A DNA stretch of 64,000 bases. It comes from Gillisia xinjiangensis. Lineage in GTDB: Bacteria; Bacteroidota; Bacteroidia; Flavobacteriales; Flavobacteriaceae. The position numbers and the translations under genes are program-made. Under the pieces are notes generated by a model, which saw only the letters and a list, made by a program, of their open reading frames with translations, was not told where the DNA came from and searched no databases. The stretch is taken from assembly GCF_046298265.1 (NCBI RefSeq), contig NZ_JBKAHK010000003.1, positions 186,001 to 250,000 of the forward strand, read 5' to 3'. Positions within the stretch are counted from its first letter, which is position 1. Each line of letters begins with the position of its first letter. This document shows positions 1-9,515 of the stretch, piece by piece.

Positions 1-263
1 CCGGCGGATTTGGTACACTTGATGAGCTCTTTGAAGCGCTCACCCTTATTCAAACCAATAAAATAGATAAATTCCCCATTATTTTGGTAGGAACAGAATA
101 TTGGGGCGGATTGCTGGACTGGATACGTAAAACACTTCAGGATGATTTTGAAAACATCAGCGATGGCGATATAGATCTGGTTCAACTGGTAGATACCGAA
201 GATGAAGTAATAGAGATCCTGGATAAATTCTATGATGAATATAATCTAAGCCCTAATTTTTAA
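1..263 (+). CDS. LOG family protein (TIGR00730 type), C-terminal part
   Basis: The open frame enters from the left edge and ends at a TAA at 261-263. The first readable residues, GGFGTLDE, are the core of the PGGxGTxxE phosphate-binding motif of the lysine-decarboxylase-like LOG family. These proteins are known as cytokinin-activating phosphoribohydrolases or nucleotide 5'-monophosphate nucleosidases. About 86 residues remain, which is the C-terminal half of a normal-length family member, and the tail is acidic. The exact substrate cannot be read from this part. The family call rests on the motif plus the following PIILVG and YWGG residues, which fit the fold. Confidence 0.85.
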   Translation, partial: GGFGTLDELFEALTLIQTNKIDKFPIILVGTEYWGGLLDWIRKTLQDDFENISDGDIDLVQLVDTEDEVIEILDKFYDEYNLSPNF

Positions 264-356
264 TAAGGACTTAATTGCTATTTTTATTTCTTTAATTATT
301 TTTAAGCAAAAATAACCATACCCCCAGATTTACTAATTTTTTAATATCCGTACCTA

Positions 357-3173
357 TTGAATCTTAAAGGTAATTTAGCGTTTCTATTCCCATTGTTTGC
401 CCTGAGTACTTGCCTTGGGCAAACAACCATGAATATAACCGCGGTTTTAAATGATTCCACTCAAACATTTAATATTCAGCAGGAAATCTTATACGAGAAT
501 TCGGGCGAGGATACGCTCACCGCGATATATCTAAATGATTGGGCCAACAGTTATAAAGACAAAAGCACTCCTTTGGCCAAACGATTTGCTGAAGACTACA
601 TTCGAAGATTCCATTTTGCAAGAGCAGGGGAACGGGGATCTACGAAAATTTACAGTATAACTGATGAAAATGTACAGACGTACTCCTGGGAACGGCCGGG
701 AGGAAATCCGGATTTAATCCGTGTGAATTTAGCCCAATCACTATTGCCGGGTAAAAAAACAACTATCAATCTACTCTACCAGGTAAAAGTTCCTTCCGAA
801 AAATTTACCCGATTTGGGTATGACGATTTGGGAAATTATAAACTTAAATACTGGTACATCACTCCTGCAGTGTATAATGGGAAGTGGCAGTTATACAGTG
901 ATAAAAACCTTGGAAATCAATATGCAGCCCCTGCAAATATCAATATTAAACTTTCCACACGTCCTTATTTATATGTTGCTTCTCCGCTAAAAAAAGAGCG
1001 ACTTGTGACGGAGGACAAATATAAAACCACTTATTTATCTGGCGAGAATATAGTTACTTCAGATTTGTTTCTCACTAAATCCTATGTATTTGATGCTATC
1101 CTTGTAAACGAGAAACAGGTAGTGACCAATCTTGAAGATGAAGAACTAAACCCTCAAATGAAGGGATTTATACTGGACAGGATCCTTAAATACCTGGAAC
1201 AACGGCTTGGCAGCTATCCCCACGAAAGCATAATGGTTACAAGGGAAGATTACCTTAATAACCCGGTTTATGGGTTAAATCAATTGCCAAGGTTCATCCG
1301 GCCTTTCCCAGACGGATTTCAGTACGATATCAAGCAGTTAAAGGCTATTACCAATCAATATCTTAAAAACACAATCCTTCTTAATCCAAGAAAAGAGCAA
1401 TGGGTATATGATGCCATTCAAATATCATTGATGCGGGATTATGTGGACACCTATTATCCTAAGATGAAAGTACTTGGAAGTTTAAGCGATATTATAGGTG
1501 TGAGATGGTTTCATGCGGCCGATCTTGAATTTAACGATCAGTATCCGTTTCTATACCTTCATATGGCCAGAATGAACCTGAATCAGCCTCTTTCCACAGC
1601 ACAGGATTCCCTGGTTAAATTTAATCAGAATATCGCCAATTCCTATAAAGCCGGAACGGGCTTAAAATATGTTGAGGAATTTCTGGAATCAGATGCTGTT
1701 AAAAAGTCCATTTCTGAATTTTATAAGACAAACCTCCTGATACCTTCCAGTGAACATGATTTCCTCGGGATACTTCAAAAAAACTCACAAAAAGACATTT
1801 CCTGGTTTTATGAAGATTTTGTAAAAACAAACCAGAAAATCGATTTCAAAATTTCTGGTTTAAAAAAATCTCCGGACTCATTAAAGGTTACCATAAAAAA
1901 TAAAAGAAACAATGACATGCCCGTCTCGCTTTATGGCCTTAAAGACGGCGAAATAGTTTATAAAACCTGGGTAGAAAACATTGAAGAATTCAAGGAAGTA
2001 ACAATCCCAAGAAATAGTATAGACCGGCTGGCACTTAATTATGAAGGTGAAATTCCCGAAATAAATCAACGGGATAATTATAGGGCAGTGACAAAACTTC
2101 TGAATAAGCCCATTCAATTCCGACTTTTACAGGATGTGGAAGATCCAAGATATAACCAGTTATTCTTCATGCCTGAAGTTTCATACAACCTGTATGATGG
2201 TATCGCCATAGGTCCTAAATTATATAATAAGACGATCCTTAACCGAAATTTTGATTTTAAGATTTCCCCGAAATTTGGCTTTCACAGCAAAACCATTGTA
2301 GGATCTGCATCACTGTCCAATACCCATTTTTATGATGATCAGGATCTTTTTGCACTGCGCTACGGAATTAGCGGTACGCGTTTTTCCTATGGATATGATT
2401 TGTTCTATGAAAAGCACACGCCTTATTTGGGATTCTATTTCAGGAATTCATATTTACGGGATAACGAGCGTCAAAGTCTTTTCCTGCGGAATGTGAACGT
2501 TAAACAGGACCTTGACCCGTTTAATCCTGTTGAACAACCCGAGTACAATGTTTTTAATATTCGCTACAATTACAGCGATACAAACCTGGTAGATCATATC
2601 TCTGCCGGGATCGATTACCAGATCGCGAAAAATTTCAGCAAAATTGCCCTGGAACTGGAATACAGAAAGCTTTTTAAGAGCAACAGGCAAATAAATCTCA
2701 GGTTGTTTGCCGGTACCTTTATTTATAGCGATGAAAGGGATAATGATTATTTCAGTTTTGCACTAGACCGTCCAACCGATTATCTTTTTGATTATAATTA
2801 TTACGGAAGAAGTCAGGCCAGTGGCTTGTTCAGTCAACAAATTATCCCGGCAGAAGGTGGATTTAAATCGCAGTTACAACCCGAATATGCAAATCAATGG
2901 ATTACCACCTTAAACGCAAATACCAATATCTGGAAATGGGTCTTTGCCTATGGAGATGTGGGACTGGTTAAAAACAAAGGTCAAAATGCTGAATTTCTCT
3001 ATGATTCAGGAATCAGGGTAAGTTTAGTTCAGGATTATTTCGAACTTTACTTTCCTGTTTATTCCAATTTAGGATGGGAGATTGCCGATGATAATTACGA
3101 TCAAAAAATTAGATTTATTGTCACTTTAGACATTAACACGCTCTTAAGACTCTTTACAAGACAATGGTATTAA
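357..3173 (+). CDS. M1-aminopeptidase-like protein without the metal site, fused to a predicted outer-membrane barrel
   Basis: The protein has 938 residues. A TTG start at 357 is preferred because it adds a signal peptide (residues 1 to about 22, ending STCLGQ); the first in-frame ATG would remove it. Residues about 25-570 follow the M1 peptidase order: a beta N-domain, the GGMENP-like region (here VYGLNQLP near 304) and a helical end with a KDISWFYEDF motif. No HExxH occurs anywhere. The expected site reads ITNQYLKN near 331, and the downstream glutamate helix reads WVYDAIQI near 349. The last 300 or so residues are aromatic-rich alternating strands ending FTRQWY, as in outer-membrane barrels. 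The inferred role is a non-catalytic envelope protein; Bacteroidota relatives are often labelled gluzincin metallopeptidase. Confidence 0.7.
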   Translation: MNLKGNLAFLFPLFALSTCLGQTTMNITAVLNDSTQTFNIQQEILYENSGEDTLTAIYLNDWANSYKDKSTPLAKRFAEDYIRRFHFARAGERGSTKIYSITDENVQTYSWERPGGNPDLIRVNLAQSLLPGKKTTINLLYQVKVPSEKFTRFGYDDLGNYKLKYWYITPAVYNGKWQLYSDKNLGNQYAAPANINIKLSTRPYLYVASPLKKERLVTEDKYKTTYLSGENIVTSDLFLTKSYVFDAILVNEKQVVTNLEDEELNPQMKGFILDRILKYLEQRLGSYPHESIMVTREDYLNNPVYGLNQLPRFIRPFPDGFQYDIKQLKAITNQYLKNTILLNPRKEQWVYDAIQISLMRDYVDTYYPKMKVLGSLSDIIGVRWFHAADLEFNDQYPFLYLHMARMNLNQPLSTAQDSLVKFNQNIANSYKAGTGLKYVEEFLESDAVKKSISEFYKTNLLIPSSEHDFLGILQKNSQKDISWFYEDFVKTNQKIDFKISGLKKSPDSLKVTIKNKRNNDMPVSLYGLKDGEIVYKTWVENIEEFKEVTIPRNSIDRLALNYEGEIPEINQRDNYRAVTKLLNKPIQFRLLQDVEDPRYNQLFFMPEVSYNLYDGIAIGPKLYNKTILNRNFDFKISPKFGFHSKTIVGSASLSNTHFYDDQDLFALRYGISGTRFSYGYDLFYEKHTPYLGFYFRNSYLRDNERQSLFLRNVNVKQDLDPFNPVEQPEYNVFNIRYNYSDTNLVDHISAGIDYQIAKNFSKIALELEYRKLFKSNRQINLRLFAGTFIYSDERDNDYFSFALDRPTDYLFDYNYYGRSQASGLFSQQIIPAEGGFKSQLQPEYANQWITTLNANTNIWKWVFAYGDVGLVKNKGQNAEFLYDSGIRVSLVQDYFELYFPVYSNLGWEIADDNYDQKIRFIVTLDINTLLRLFTRQWY

Positions 3174-3338
3174 TAGATAATTAATCGTATCTTAAACGCC
3201 AATTGTGACACTTAATTTTTAAGAAACTTCATTATAGAATTCTTAATAAACTCCTTTAAAAACTCATTTAATTATAGAATCAATAATAAAATAGGTTTTT
3301 TAGAAGAGATAGCAAAAAAATGATTGCTTTTTATTGAA

Positions 3339-3369
3339 TTGTATTTATCCATAGATTTCGTTACATTTG
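3339..3369 (+). promoter_or_regulatory. Flavobacterial promoter of the E1 dehydrogenase gene
   Basis: TTG at 3339-3341, 20 bases, then TACATTTG at 3362-3369 matches the Bacteroidota consensus TTG-N17-23-TAnnTTTG. The start codon is at 3388, so the leader would be only about a dozen bases. Confidence 0.65.
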
Positions 3370-3387
3370 TCACTCTAAAATAATTTC

Positions 3388-5802
3388 ATGCAAAGCCAAA
3401 CACAATCCAAGGAGTCCATTTCTTTTGAAGATTTTAAAACAGAGGTTTTAAAAGACTATAAACTTGCAGTCACCAGCCGTGAATGCAGTCTATTGGGAAG
3501 ACGTGAGGTACTTACCGGAAAAGCCAAATTCGGAATTTTTGGAGATGGAAAAGAAATTCCACAACTGGCGATGGCCAAAGTCTTTAAAAACGGGGATTTT
3601 AGATCCGGGTATTACAGGGATCAAACTTTTATGATGGCGATTGGAGCTTTGAATATTCAGCAGTTTTTTGCCGGGCTTTACGCCGATACTTCTATAGAAA
3701 ACGAACCGATGTCTGCCGGAAGACAAATGGGTGGTCACTTTACAACCCATAGCCTGAATGAGGACGGAAGCTGGAAAAATTTAATGCAACAAAAAAATTC
3801 CAGTGCCGACATCTCCCCTACCGCCGGCCAGATGCCAAGATTATTAGGTTTGGCGCAGGCTTCAAAAATATACAGAAATGTTGAAGGAATAGCTTCTGAA
3901 AAATTTTCAGAAAATGGAAATGAAATCGCCTGGGGAACCATAGGAAATGCAAGTACCAGTGAAGGTCATTTTTGGGAAACTATCAATGCAGCCGGAGTTT
4001 TACAGGTGCCATTGGTTATGAACGTATGGGATGATGAATATGGAATTTCTGTGCACGCAAAATACCAAACTACAAAAGAAAATATCTCTGAGGTCCTGAA
4101 AGGATTCCAACGGGATGAAAACAATAAAGGTTACGAGATAATCATTGTAAATGGCTGGGATTATGTAGCACTTGTGGAAGCTTATGAAAAAGCATCCAGA
4201 ATTGCCAGAAAACACCACTCCCCTGTATTAATCCACGTAAAGGAACTTACACAACCCCAGGGACATTCCACTTCCGGTTCTCACGAACGCTATAAGGATG
4301 GGGAGCGATTGGCCTGGGAACGGGAATACGATTGTAATATGAAATTCCGGGAATGGGTGATTGAAAATAATTTCGCCACGGTAGAAGAATTGAATGAAAT
4401 CGATGCCGATATTAAAAAGCAGGTTCGGGAAGGAAAAAAAGCAGCCTGGGCCGCTTATACAGATCCTATGAAAATGAAAATGAAGGAGCTTTTACCTTTG
4501 CTGGATCAGGCTGCAAAGTCCAGTGACAACAAGGAAGCCATTCTTTCATTAAAAAAAGAAATTACAGAGATCAAAGAACCTCTTAAAAAAGATCTTTTAG
4601 TTGCAGCCAGAAAAAGTCTTCGGTATTTAACAGGAACCAAAAGTGATGCACGAACCCGGATTATCAACTGGATAGACCGTTACACCAGAGATTCACAACC
4701 TGAATATAGCAGTAATCTTTACAGTGAATCTGCTGAAAATGCGCTTTATATAGATGAAGTAAAACCTGTTTATTCTGAAGATTCCAAAGAAGTAGATGCC
4801 AGGATCATCCTTCGCGACAACTTTGATAAAATATTTGAAACAAGACCGGAAACCTTGATCTTTGGAGAAGATGCAGGAGAAATTGGGGATGTAAACCAGG
4901 GTCTGGAAGGGCTACAGGAAAAATACGGAAAATTACGGGTAGCCGATGCTGGTATCCGGGAAGCTACAATACTTGGACAGGGAATTGGAATGGCCATGCG
5001 TGGTTTAAGACCTATTGCCGAAGTTCAATACCTGGATTATATACTTTATGCCTTACAAATTATGAGTGATGATCTTGCAACCCTGCAATACCGCACCAAA
5101 GGGAAGCAAAAGGCACCGCTTATTGTACGAACCCGTGGACACAGACTGGAAGGCATCTGGCATAGTGGTTCACCAATGGGAGCGCTGGTTCATTTATTGA
5201 GAGGAATGCACATCCTGGTACCAAGAAACATGACCAAAGCCGCGGGATTCTATAATACCTTACTTCAAGGTGACGAACCTGCATTGATTGTAGAATGTCT
5301 TAACGGATACCGGTTAAAAGAAAAACTCCCTACCAATATGGGAGCATTTAGAACCCCTATTGGGGTGGTGGAAACCATAAAAGAAGGAAAAGATATCACG
5401 CTGGTTTCCTATGGATCTACATTAAGACTCGTGGAAGAAGCAGCAAAAGAATTGCAGCAAGCAGGAATTAGTGCCGAGATTATCGATATACAGTCGTTAC
5501 TGCCATTAGATCTTAATAAAGATCTTGTTAAGAGTGTGGCAAAAACAAATCGATTGCTGGTAATAGACGAAGATGTTCCGGGAGGAGCTTCCGCTTATAT
5601 TCTGCAACAAATTGTAGAGGAACAAAATGCATATCTTCATTTAGACAGCAAACCACAAACCCTTACAGCAAAATCACATAGACCAGCCTACGGGACAGAT
5701 GGAGATTATTTCTCCAAACCTTCTGCTGAAGATATCTATGAAAAGGTTTATGCTATTATGAATGAAGTGGACCCGGAAAAATACCCTGCATTAAAATTAT
5801 AA
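3388..5802 (+). CDS. 2-oxoacid dehydrogenase E1, fused alpha and beta subunits
   Basis: The protein has 804 residues. The alpha part (about 1-400) has RDQTFMMAIGAL and a thiamine-diphosphate region, TIGNASTSEGHFWETINAAG, near residue 190. The beta part (about 470-804) has IFGEDAG, VADAGIREATILGQGIGMA and a transketolase C-terminal domain. Such single-chain E1 proteins in Bacteroidota are assigned to branched-chain 2-oxoacid or pyruvate-type dehydrogenases; the substrate cannot be fixed here. The usual GDG of the TPP motif is GNA, and the usual NN pair further on is replaced by DDE in VWDDEYGIS. It is monocistronic behind a clear promoter. E2 and E3 are not in the window. Confidence 0.9.
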   Translation: MQSQTQSKESISFEDFKTEVLKDYKLAVTSRECSLLGRREVLTGKAKFGIFGDGKEIPQLAMAKVFKNGDFRSGYYRDQTFMMAIGALNIQQFFAGLYADTSIENEPMSAGRQMGGHFTTHSLNEDGSWKNLMQQKNSSADISPTAGQMPRLLGLAQASKIYRNVEGIASEKFSENGNEIAWGTIGNASTSEGHFWETINAAGVLQVPLVMNVWDDEYGISVHAKYQTTKENISEVLKGFQRDENNKGYEIIIVNGWDYVALVEAYEKASRIARKHHSPVLIHVKELTQPQGHSTSGSHERYKDGERLAWEREYDCNMKFREWVIENNFATVEELNEIDADIKKQVREGKKAAWAAYTDPMKMKMKELLPLLDQAAKSSDNKEAILSLKKEITEIKEPLKKDLLVAARKSLRYLTGTKSDARTRIINWIDRYTRDSQPEYSSNLYSESAENALYIDEVKPVYSEDSKEVDARIILRDNFDKIFETRPETLIFGEDAGEIGDVNQGLEGLQEKYGKLRVADAGIREATILGQGIGMAMRGLRPIAEVQYLDYILYALQIMSDDLATLQYRTKGKQKAPLIVRTRGHRLEGIWHSGSPMGALVHLLRGMHILVPRNMTKAAGFYNTLLQGDEPALIVECLNGYRLKEKLPTNMGAFRTPIGVVETIKEGKDITLVSYGSTLRLVEEAAKELQQAGISAEIIDIQSLLPLDLNKDLVKSVAKTNRLLVIDEDVPGGASAYILQQIVEEQNAYLHLDSKPQTLTAKSHRPAYGTDGDYFSKPSAEDIYEKVYAIMNEVDPEKYPALKL

Positions 5803-5829
5803 TTCTTTAGATATATCAGAATAAAAAGA

Positions 5830-5977
5830 GGCTGTCCGAAAAGTCATTAAATTCGTCATCCTGAACCTGCCCGTTCGTTCAGGCGGGTTTATTTCAGGAT
5901 ATAACTTGTTAAAAATCACAACATTTTAGAAGCTGAAACAAGTTCAGCTTGACGGAAGTTGGACTTTTTAGACAGCC
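5830..5977. repeat. Intergenic inverted-repeat element (family B)
   Basis: The element is bounded by near-perfect inverted arms: GGCTGTCCGAAAAGTC at 5830-5845 and the complement of GGCTGTCTAAAAAGTC at 5962-5977 (14 of 16 match). Inside lie a smaller inverted unit (CCTGCCCGTTCGTTCAGGCGGG) and two TCCTGAA/TTCAGGA-like segments. It sits between the convergent ends of the E1 gene and the PH-domain gene. This looks like a MITE or REP-type element; it may also act as a shared terminator. Confidence 0.7.
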
Positions 5978-5995
5978 ACTTAATTTTTTACTATT

Positions 5996-7516
5996 TTACA
6001 TCCATCCCTTATTTGCAGATTCAATTTTAAAAAGAACATAATTTAGATACGGAACAATTTTTTTATCGACCGCTCGAAAGGAAACATCTCCACCGGCAGT
6101 ATGAAACACAATATTGAAAACATTTCTTTTCTTATACCAAATGGGCTGTGTAACGCTTAAAGATTGTAGTTTATAAGTTTCTACCGTTTCTTCCTTCTTA
6201 TTCCATACGCCGGATTTCAGGCGCAGAAAATCATCAGAGATCTGTAATTTTTTAGAGGCGAAAAGTTTAAGCTGCCAGATAATTCCAATAATAAGATAGA
6301 TCCCAACTAACACTGCCCAGGTTTCAAAAGCAATATAGTTTGTGAAAAATGGAAAAAGCAAACTGAGCGCTATAGGCAAAAAAACAGACTGGAACATCTG
6401 CCGGAATAATAAGATCTTGTTTGGACGAAAAGTTTTCTCCAGGGTATCTTCTGAATTGGCATCTGCATACACGAAGGATTTTATCTTTTCAACCGTTGTT
6501 TCACCAAGGCCCGGAATTTTAATTTTCGATTTCTCCAGGGTATTTTCACTGCTTGCAAGAGAAAAACGCGCTTCATATAAATTCAGCCACTTTTGAACAG
6601 GATTGGTCGTGACCTGCAACAGTTGAATTCTTCTGGGTTGCAATGAGATCTTTGTATTGGTTTTTAAACCCATTTCAAGTTCAAGACTGCTTTTGCTTTG
6701 CTGAAGTTTAAGTCCGAAGTATTTGATAAAAACCTCAACAACCGTAATAACCATACTTAGCAACAATATTAGAATGGCGACAATAACAAAAACTCCAACA
6801 GATTCCAGAAGTCCCGGAATTTGCTCCAACTGTTCATCAAGACCTTCAGAATAATCTTCCACAAAAGGCCTTAATTCATTGAAAATAGTAGAGAAAAATA
6901 CAAATATCAACGCAAGGCCGCGCAGGTAATTGGTACTTAAACCTATTTTCAAAAGATCTAAAAAATTCAATTTATGCGTCCATAGAACCTCCTTTTTAAC
7001 AGGGCCTTCCAATTCTTCAGTCCCGGTTTCAGCAATTGCAGCATCCTTTTTTGCCCGTATCAACAGGGCTGAGAGTACATCTGCCTTTTCCTTTGAAATG
7101 GCTTTTATGCTTATCTCCTTATCGCTGCTACCGGCAGTTTCAATAATCAGGCTATATACATTGATTATGCGCTGTAAAATGGAACGTTTTAAATAAACCT
7201 GCTGAATTTTGTCGAAGGGAATCGCGATATCTTCCGTAGAAAAAACCCCTTTTTGTAGCTTGAATTCTTCTTTGGAATAATCTATATGAAATAAAAATTT
7301 CCTGTAATACCAGTAACTATATATAAGGGCAAGAATGGCTAAAATGCTTACCCCAAGCCCTACAAAAAACAAGATCCTTCCGCCCGGGCTATTAAGCAAA
7401 AAATAAACCCCAAGCACCCAAAATCCCTTAATGAATTTATAAACCGTAGTGAGAAAAATAAGCAGCACCCCTATTCCCGATTGACGTTGGGGTTCAGAAA
7501 AAGAATCAGCTTTCAT
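5996..7516 (-). CDS. PH domain-containing membrane protein (YdbT-like)
   Basis: The protein has 506 residues with at least four hydrophobic membrane segments (about 18-38, 45-65, 195-215, 240-262, then a pair near 370-410) alternating with soluble bacterial PH (bPH2/DUF304) domains. Recurring features are FDKIQQVYLKRSILQRI near 99 and LQPRRIQLLQVTTNPVQKWLN near 290. It overlaps the upstream 175-residue PH-domain gene by 11 bases, so the two are a translationally coupled pair, like ydbS-ydbT of Bacillus. There those genes affect sensitivity to a class IId bacteriocin, but the molecular role is unknown. Membrane location is predicted. Confidence 0.8.
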   Translation of the reverse strand: MKADSFSEPQRQSGIGVLLIFLTTVYKFIKGFWVLGVYFLLNSPGGRILFFVGLGVSILAILALIYSYWYYRKFLFHIDYSKEEFKLQKGVFSTEDIAIPFDKIQQVYLKRSILQRIINVYSLIIETAGSSDKEISIKAISKEKADVLSALLIRAKKDAAIAETGTEELEGPVKKEVLWTHKLNFLDLLKIGLSTNYLRGLALIFVFFSTIFNELRPFVEDYSEGLDEQLEQIPGLLESVGVFVIVAILILLLSMVITVVEVFIKYFGLKLQQSKSSLELEMGLKTNTKISLQPRRIQLLQVTTNPVQKWLNLYEARFSLASSENTLEKSKIKIPGLGETTVEKIKSFVYADANSEDTLEKTFRPNKILLFRQMFQSVFLPIALSLLFPFFTNYIAFETWAVLVGIYLIIGIIWQLKLFASKKLQISDDFLRLKSGVWNKKEETVETYKLQSLSVTQPIWYKKRNVFNIVFHTAGGDVSFRAVDKKIVPYLNYVLFKIESANKGWM

Positions 7517-8033
7517 CTTCAGATATCTTTTTTGCCAGAGATTCCTTCAGCCGCAGGGCAAGTTCCGGTTCCAGTCCGGGAATTTGAATATCGCTGCCGC
7601 TGCCGCCGGCCGTAAATATATTGAGGGTAGCAATTCCAAAAAATTTATCCAGAATTCCCCTTGATATGGTAGCATGCTGGATCCTGTTAAAAGGAACTAC
7701 GGTAGTTCTGTTTATAAGATATCCCCTTTTATATAAAACATCCCTTTCGCGAATAACATACCCGTATTCCTCCTGCATTTTGATGTTATTCCAAAGTTTA
7801 AATCCAAAAAACAATACAAAAATCACGATGCCTGAATAAATATAATAGGTTTCTAGTTGATAATAGAACAAGCCTGCAATACCGGCTAAAGCAATCAATA
7901 ATAGAATCCCTAATTCCACCAAAACCTTTTTAAGGTATTGAGATGAAATAGGGTGAAAATCTACCGCCTCATAATTGGGAAGAGCACTAAGGTCTATTTC
8001 TTTATTCGAAAAATTTTCCATTAAGGAAGCCAT
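7506..8033 (-). CDS. PH domain-containing membrane protein (YdbS-like)
   Basis: The protein has 175 residues. Two adjacent hydrophobic helices (about 38-82) are followed by one bPH2 domain with VPFNRIQHATISRGILDKFFGIATLNIFTAGG in the second half; this is the most conserved stretch of the family (longest quoted run shortened here to VPFNRIQHATISRG). It overlaps menB upstream by 13 bases and the 506-residue PH protein downstream by 11 bases, so the three genes are probably one operon. The function is unknown beyond the family. The link with menB looks like simple co-transcription; I infer no shared pathway. Confidence 0.8.
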   Translation of the reverse strand: MASLMENFSNKEIDLSALPNYEAVDFHPISSQYLKKVLVELGILLLIALAGIAGLFYYQLETYYIYSGIVIFVLFFGFKLWNNIKMQEEYGYVIRERDVLYKRGYLINRTTVVPFNRIQHATISRGILDKFFGIATLNIFTAGGSGSDIQIPGLEPELALRLKESLAKKISEDES

Positions 8034-8860
8034 TTTTTAACAAAATTAGGTTTTCTTTTTTCCAGGAAGGCATCCCTTCCTTCTTTGGCTTCCTCGGTCA
8101 TATAAGCCAAACGGGTTGCTTCCCCCGCAAAAACCTGTTGTCCCACCATGCCGTCGTCGGTAAGGTTCATCGCGAATTTCAGCATTTTGATAGACATTGG
8201 CGATTTTGCCAGGATTTCCTGAGCCCATTCATAAGCGGTATTTTCCAGTTCCTCATGAGGAATAACAGCATTCACCATTCCCATTTCAAAAGCTTCCTGG
8301 GCCGAATAATTCCTGCCTAAAAAGAAAATTTCACGAGCGCGTTTCTGCCCTACCATTTTGGCCAGATATGCAGATCCATATCCTCCGTCAAAACTGGTCA
8401 CATCGGCATCGGTTTGTTTGAAAATCGCGTGCTCCTTACTTGCGAGAGTTAGATCACACACCACATGCAAACTATGTCCGCCACCAACTGCCCAACCCGG
8501 AACAACCGCGATCACAGCTTTTGGCATAAATCGTATTAATCGTTGCACTTCAAGGATGTTTAGCCTGTGCATCCCGTCCTCACCAACATATCCCTGATGG
8601 CCTCTCGCCTTCTGGTCTCCTCCGCTGCAAAATGAATACACGCCATCCTTGGAAGAAGGTCCTTCTGCCGATAATAAAACCACGCCAATAGAAGTATCTT
8701 CCTGGGCATCGTAAAAAGCCTGGTACAATTCACTGGTGGTTTTTGGCCTGAACGCATTTCTTACATCAGGACGGTTAAAGGCTATCCTGGCAACTCCGTT
8801 AGCCTTTTTATAGGTGATATCTTCAAATTCTTTTGCTGTTTTCCAATCAATGCTAGTCAT
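8021..8860 (-). CDS. menB: 1,4-dihydroxy-2-naphthoyl-CoA synthase
   Basis: MenB is the crotonase-fold enzyme that closes the second ring in menaquinone synthesis, turning o-succinylbenzoyl-CoA into 1,4-dihydroxy-2-naphthoyl-CoA in the cytoplasm. Seen here are the oxyanion-hole and active-site segments FCSGGDQKARGHQGYVG, GWAVGGGHSLH and DADVTSFDGGYGSAYLA. A start at 8860 (MTSIDW) gives 279 residues, the usual length, with AAGG just upstream; a longer frame to 8899 adds a sequence unlike the family. It leads the run menB-ydbS-ydbT. Other men genes are not in the window. Menaquinone is the normal quinone of this phylum. Confidence 0.93.
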   Translation of the reverse strand: MTSIDWKTAKEFEDITYKKANGVARIAFNRPDVRNAFRPKTTSELYQAFYDAQEDTSIGVVLLSAEGPSSKDGVYSFCSGGDQKARGHQGYVGEDGMHRLNILEVQRLIRFMPKAVIAVVPGWAVGGGHSLHVVCDLTLASKEHAIFKQTDADVTSFDGGYGSAYLAKMVGQKRAREIFFLGRNYSAQEAFEMGMVNAVIPHEELENTAYEWAQEILAKSPMSIKMLKFAMNLTDDGMVGQQVFAGEATRLAYMTEEAKEGRDAFLEKRKPNFVKKWLP

Positions 8861-9020
8861 ATACCTTGTTTTACCGTAAAAATAGGATTTTAAAGTCAAA
8901 TGAAAAGTTTCCTTTTCACTTTCATCATAAATACGAACGGGAGATCCGGGTAAATAATCCAGATTTATTTACATTATAATCTTTAGCACAATTCTTGATA
9001 TATTTGAAAAAACTTCAGCG

Positions 9021-9515
9021 ATGAAAAAAACAGGATTACTTTTCTTCTTTATACTCATATCCTTTTTCGGAACTGCTCAGGAAATAGAGATCCCTGCTCT
9101 GCGGGAATCTACTTCAGAATTTATAATTAAAAGAATTGAAATTATTCCCTCTTTAAGCATTTTATCACCTGAAATTCCCAATACCGGAAATTTCAAAATT
9201 CGAACTGTAAATTTTGATCTTGAAAATGAACCCCGGGAAGTGAATATGGCCGAATTTATGGCACGGGAAAGAAGGATGAAATCAAGAATGGTAGAACTCG
9301 CTCCTCCGGTTCAGCTACCACAAAAGGATAACACCGTTTCGGTAGGTCGCAATACCGATTGGAATGCAAGTCCGCGATTTTTCAATCAATCATTCAGCCC
9401 TGAACTTCAACGAAGCGGAACCAGAAATTCTGTTTACAGAAATGCTGCTGAAGGAACCGGGCATTATTACCTTACCCGGCAAAATCCTTTTGCGAGAAGA
9501 GGTTATTATTATTGA
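9021..9515 (+). CDS. Secreted protein of unknown function
   Basis: The protein has 164 residues. A clear signal peptide (MKKTGLLFFFILISFFGTAQ) is followed by a polar, low-hydrophobicity chain with no recognised domain and no lipobox cysteine. The C-terminus is rich in Arg, Tyr and Asn (ARRGYYY). A TATATTTG box lies at 8999-9006 but has no good TTG partner. The gene runs head-on into the CvfB-like gene, sharing 7 bases at the stop codons. It is inferred to be periplasmic or outer-membrane associated. I do not recognise it. Confidence 0.7.
   Translation: MKKTGLLFFFILISFFGTAQEIEIPALRESTSEFIIKRIEIIPSLSILSPEIPNTGNFKIRTVNFDLENEPREVNMAEFMARERRMKSRMVELAPPVQLPQKDNTVSVGRNTDWNASPRFFNQSFSPELQRSGTRNSVYRNAAEGTGHYYLTRQNPFARRGYYY

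Noticed and set aside
9021..9515. Promoter at 8999-9006 (TATATTTG)
   Set aside because: The -7 box matches but there is no TTG at a suitable distance, so I did not list it as a feature.
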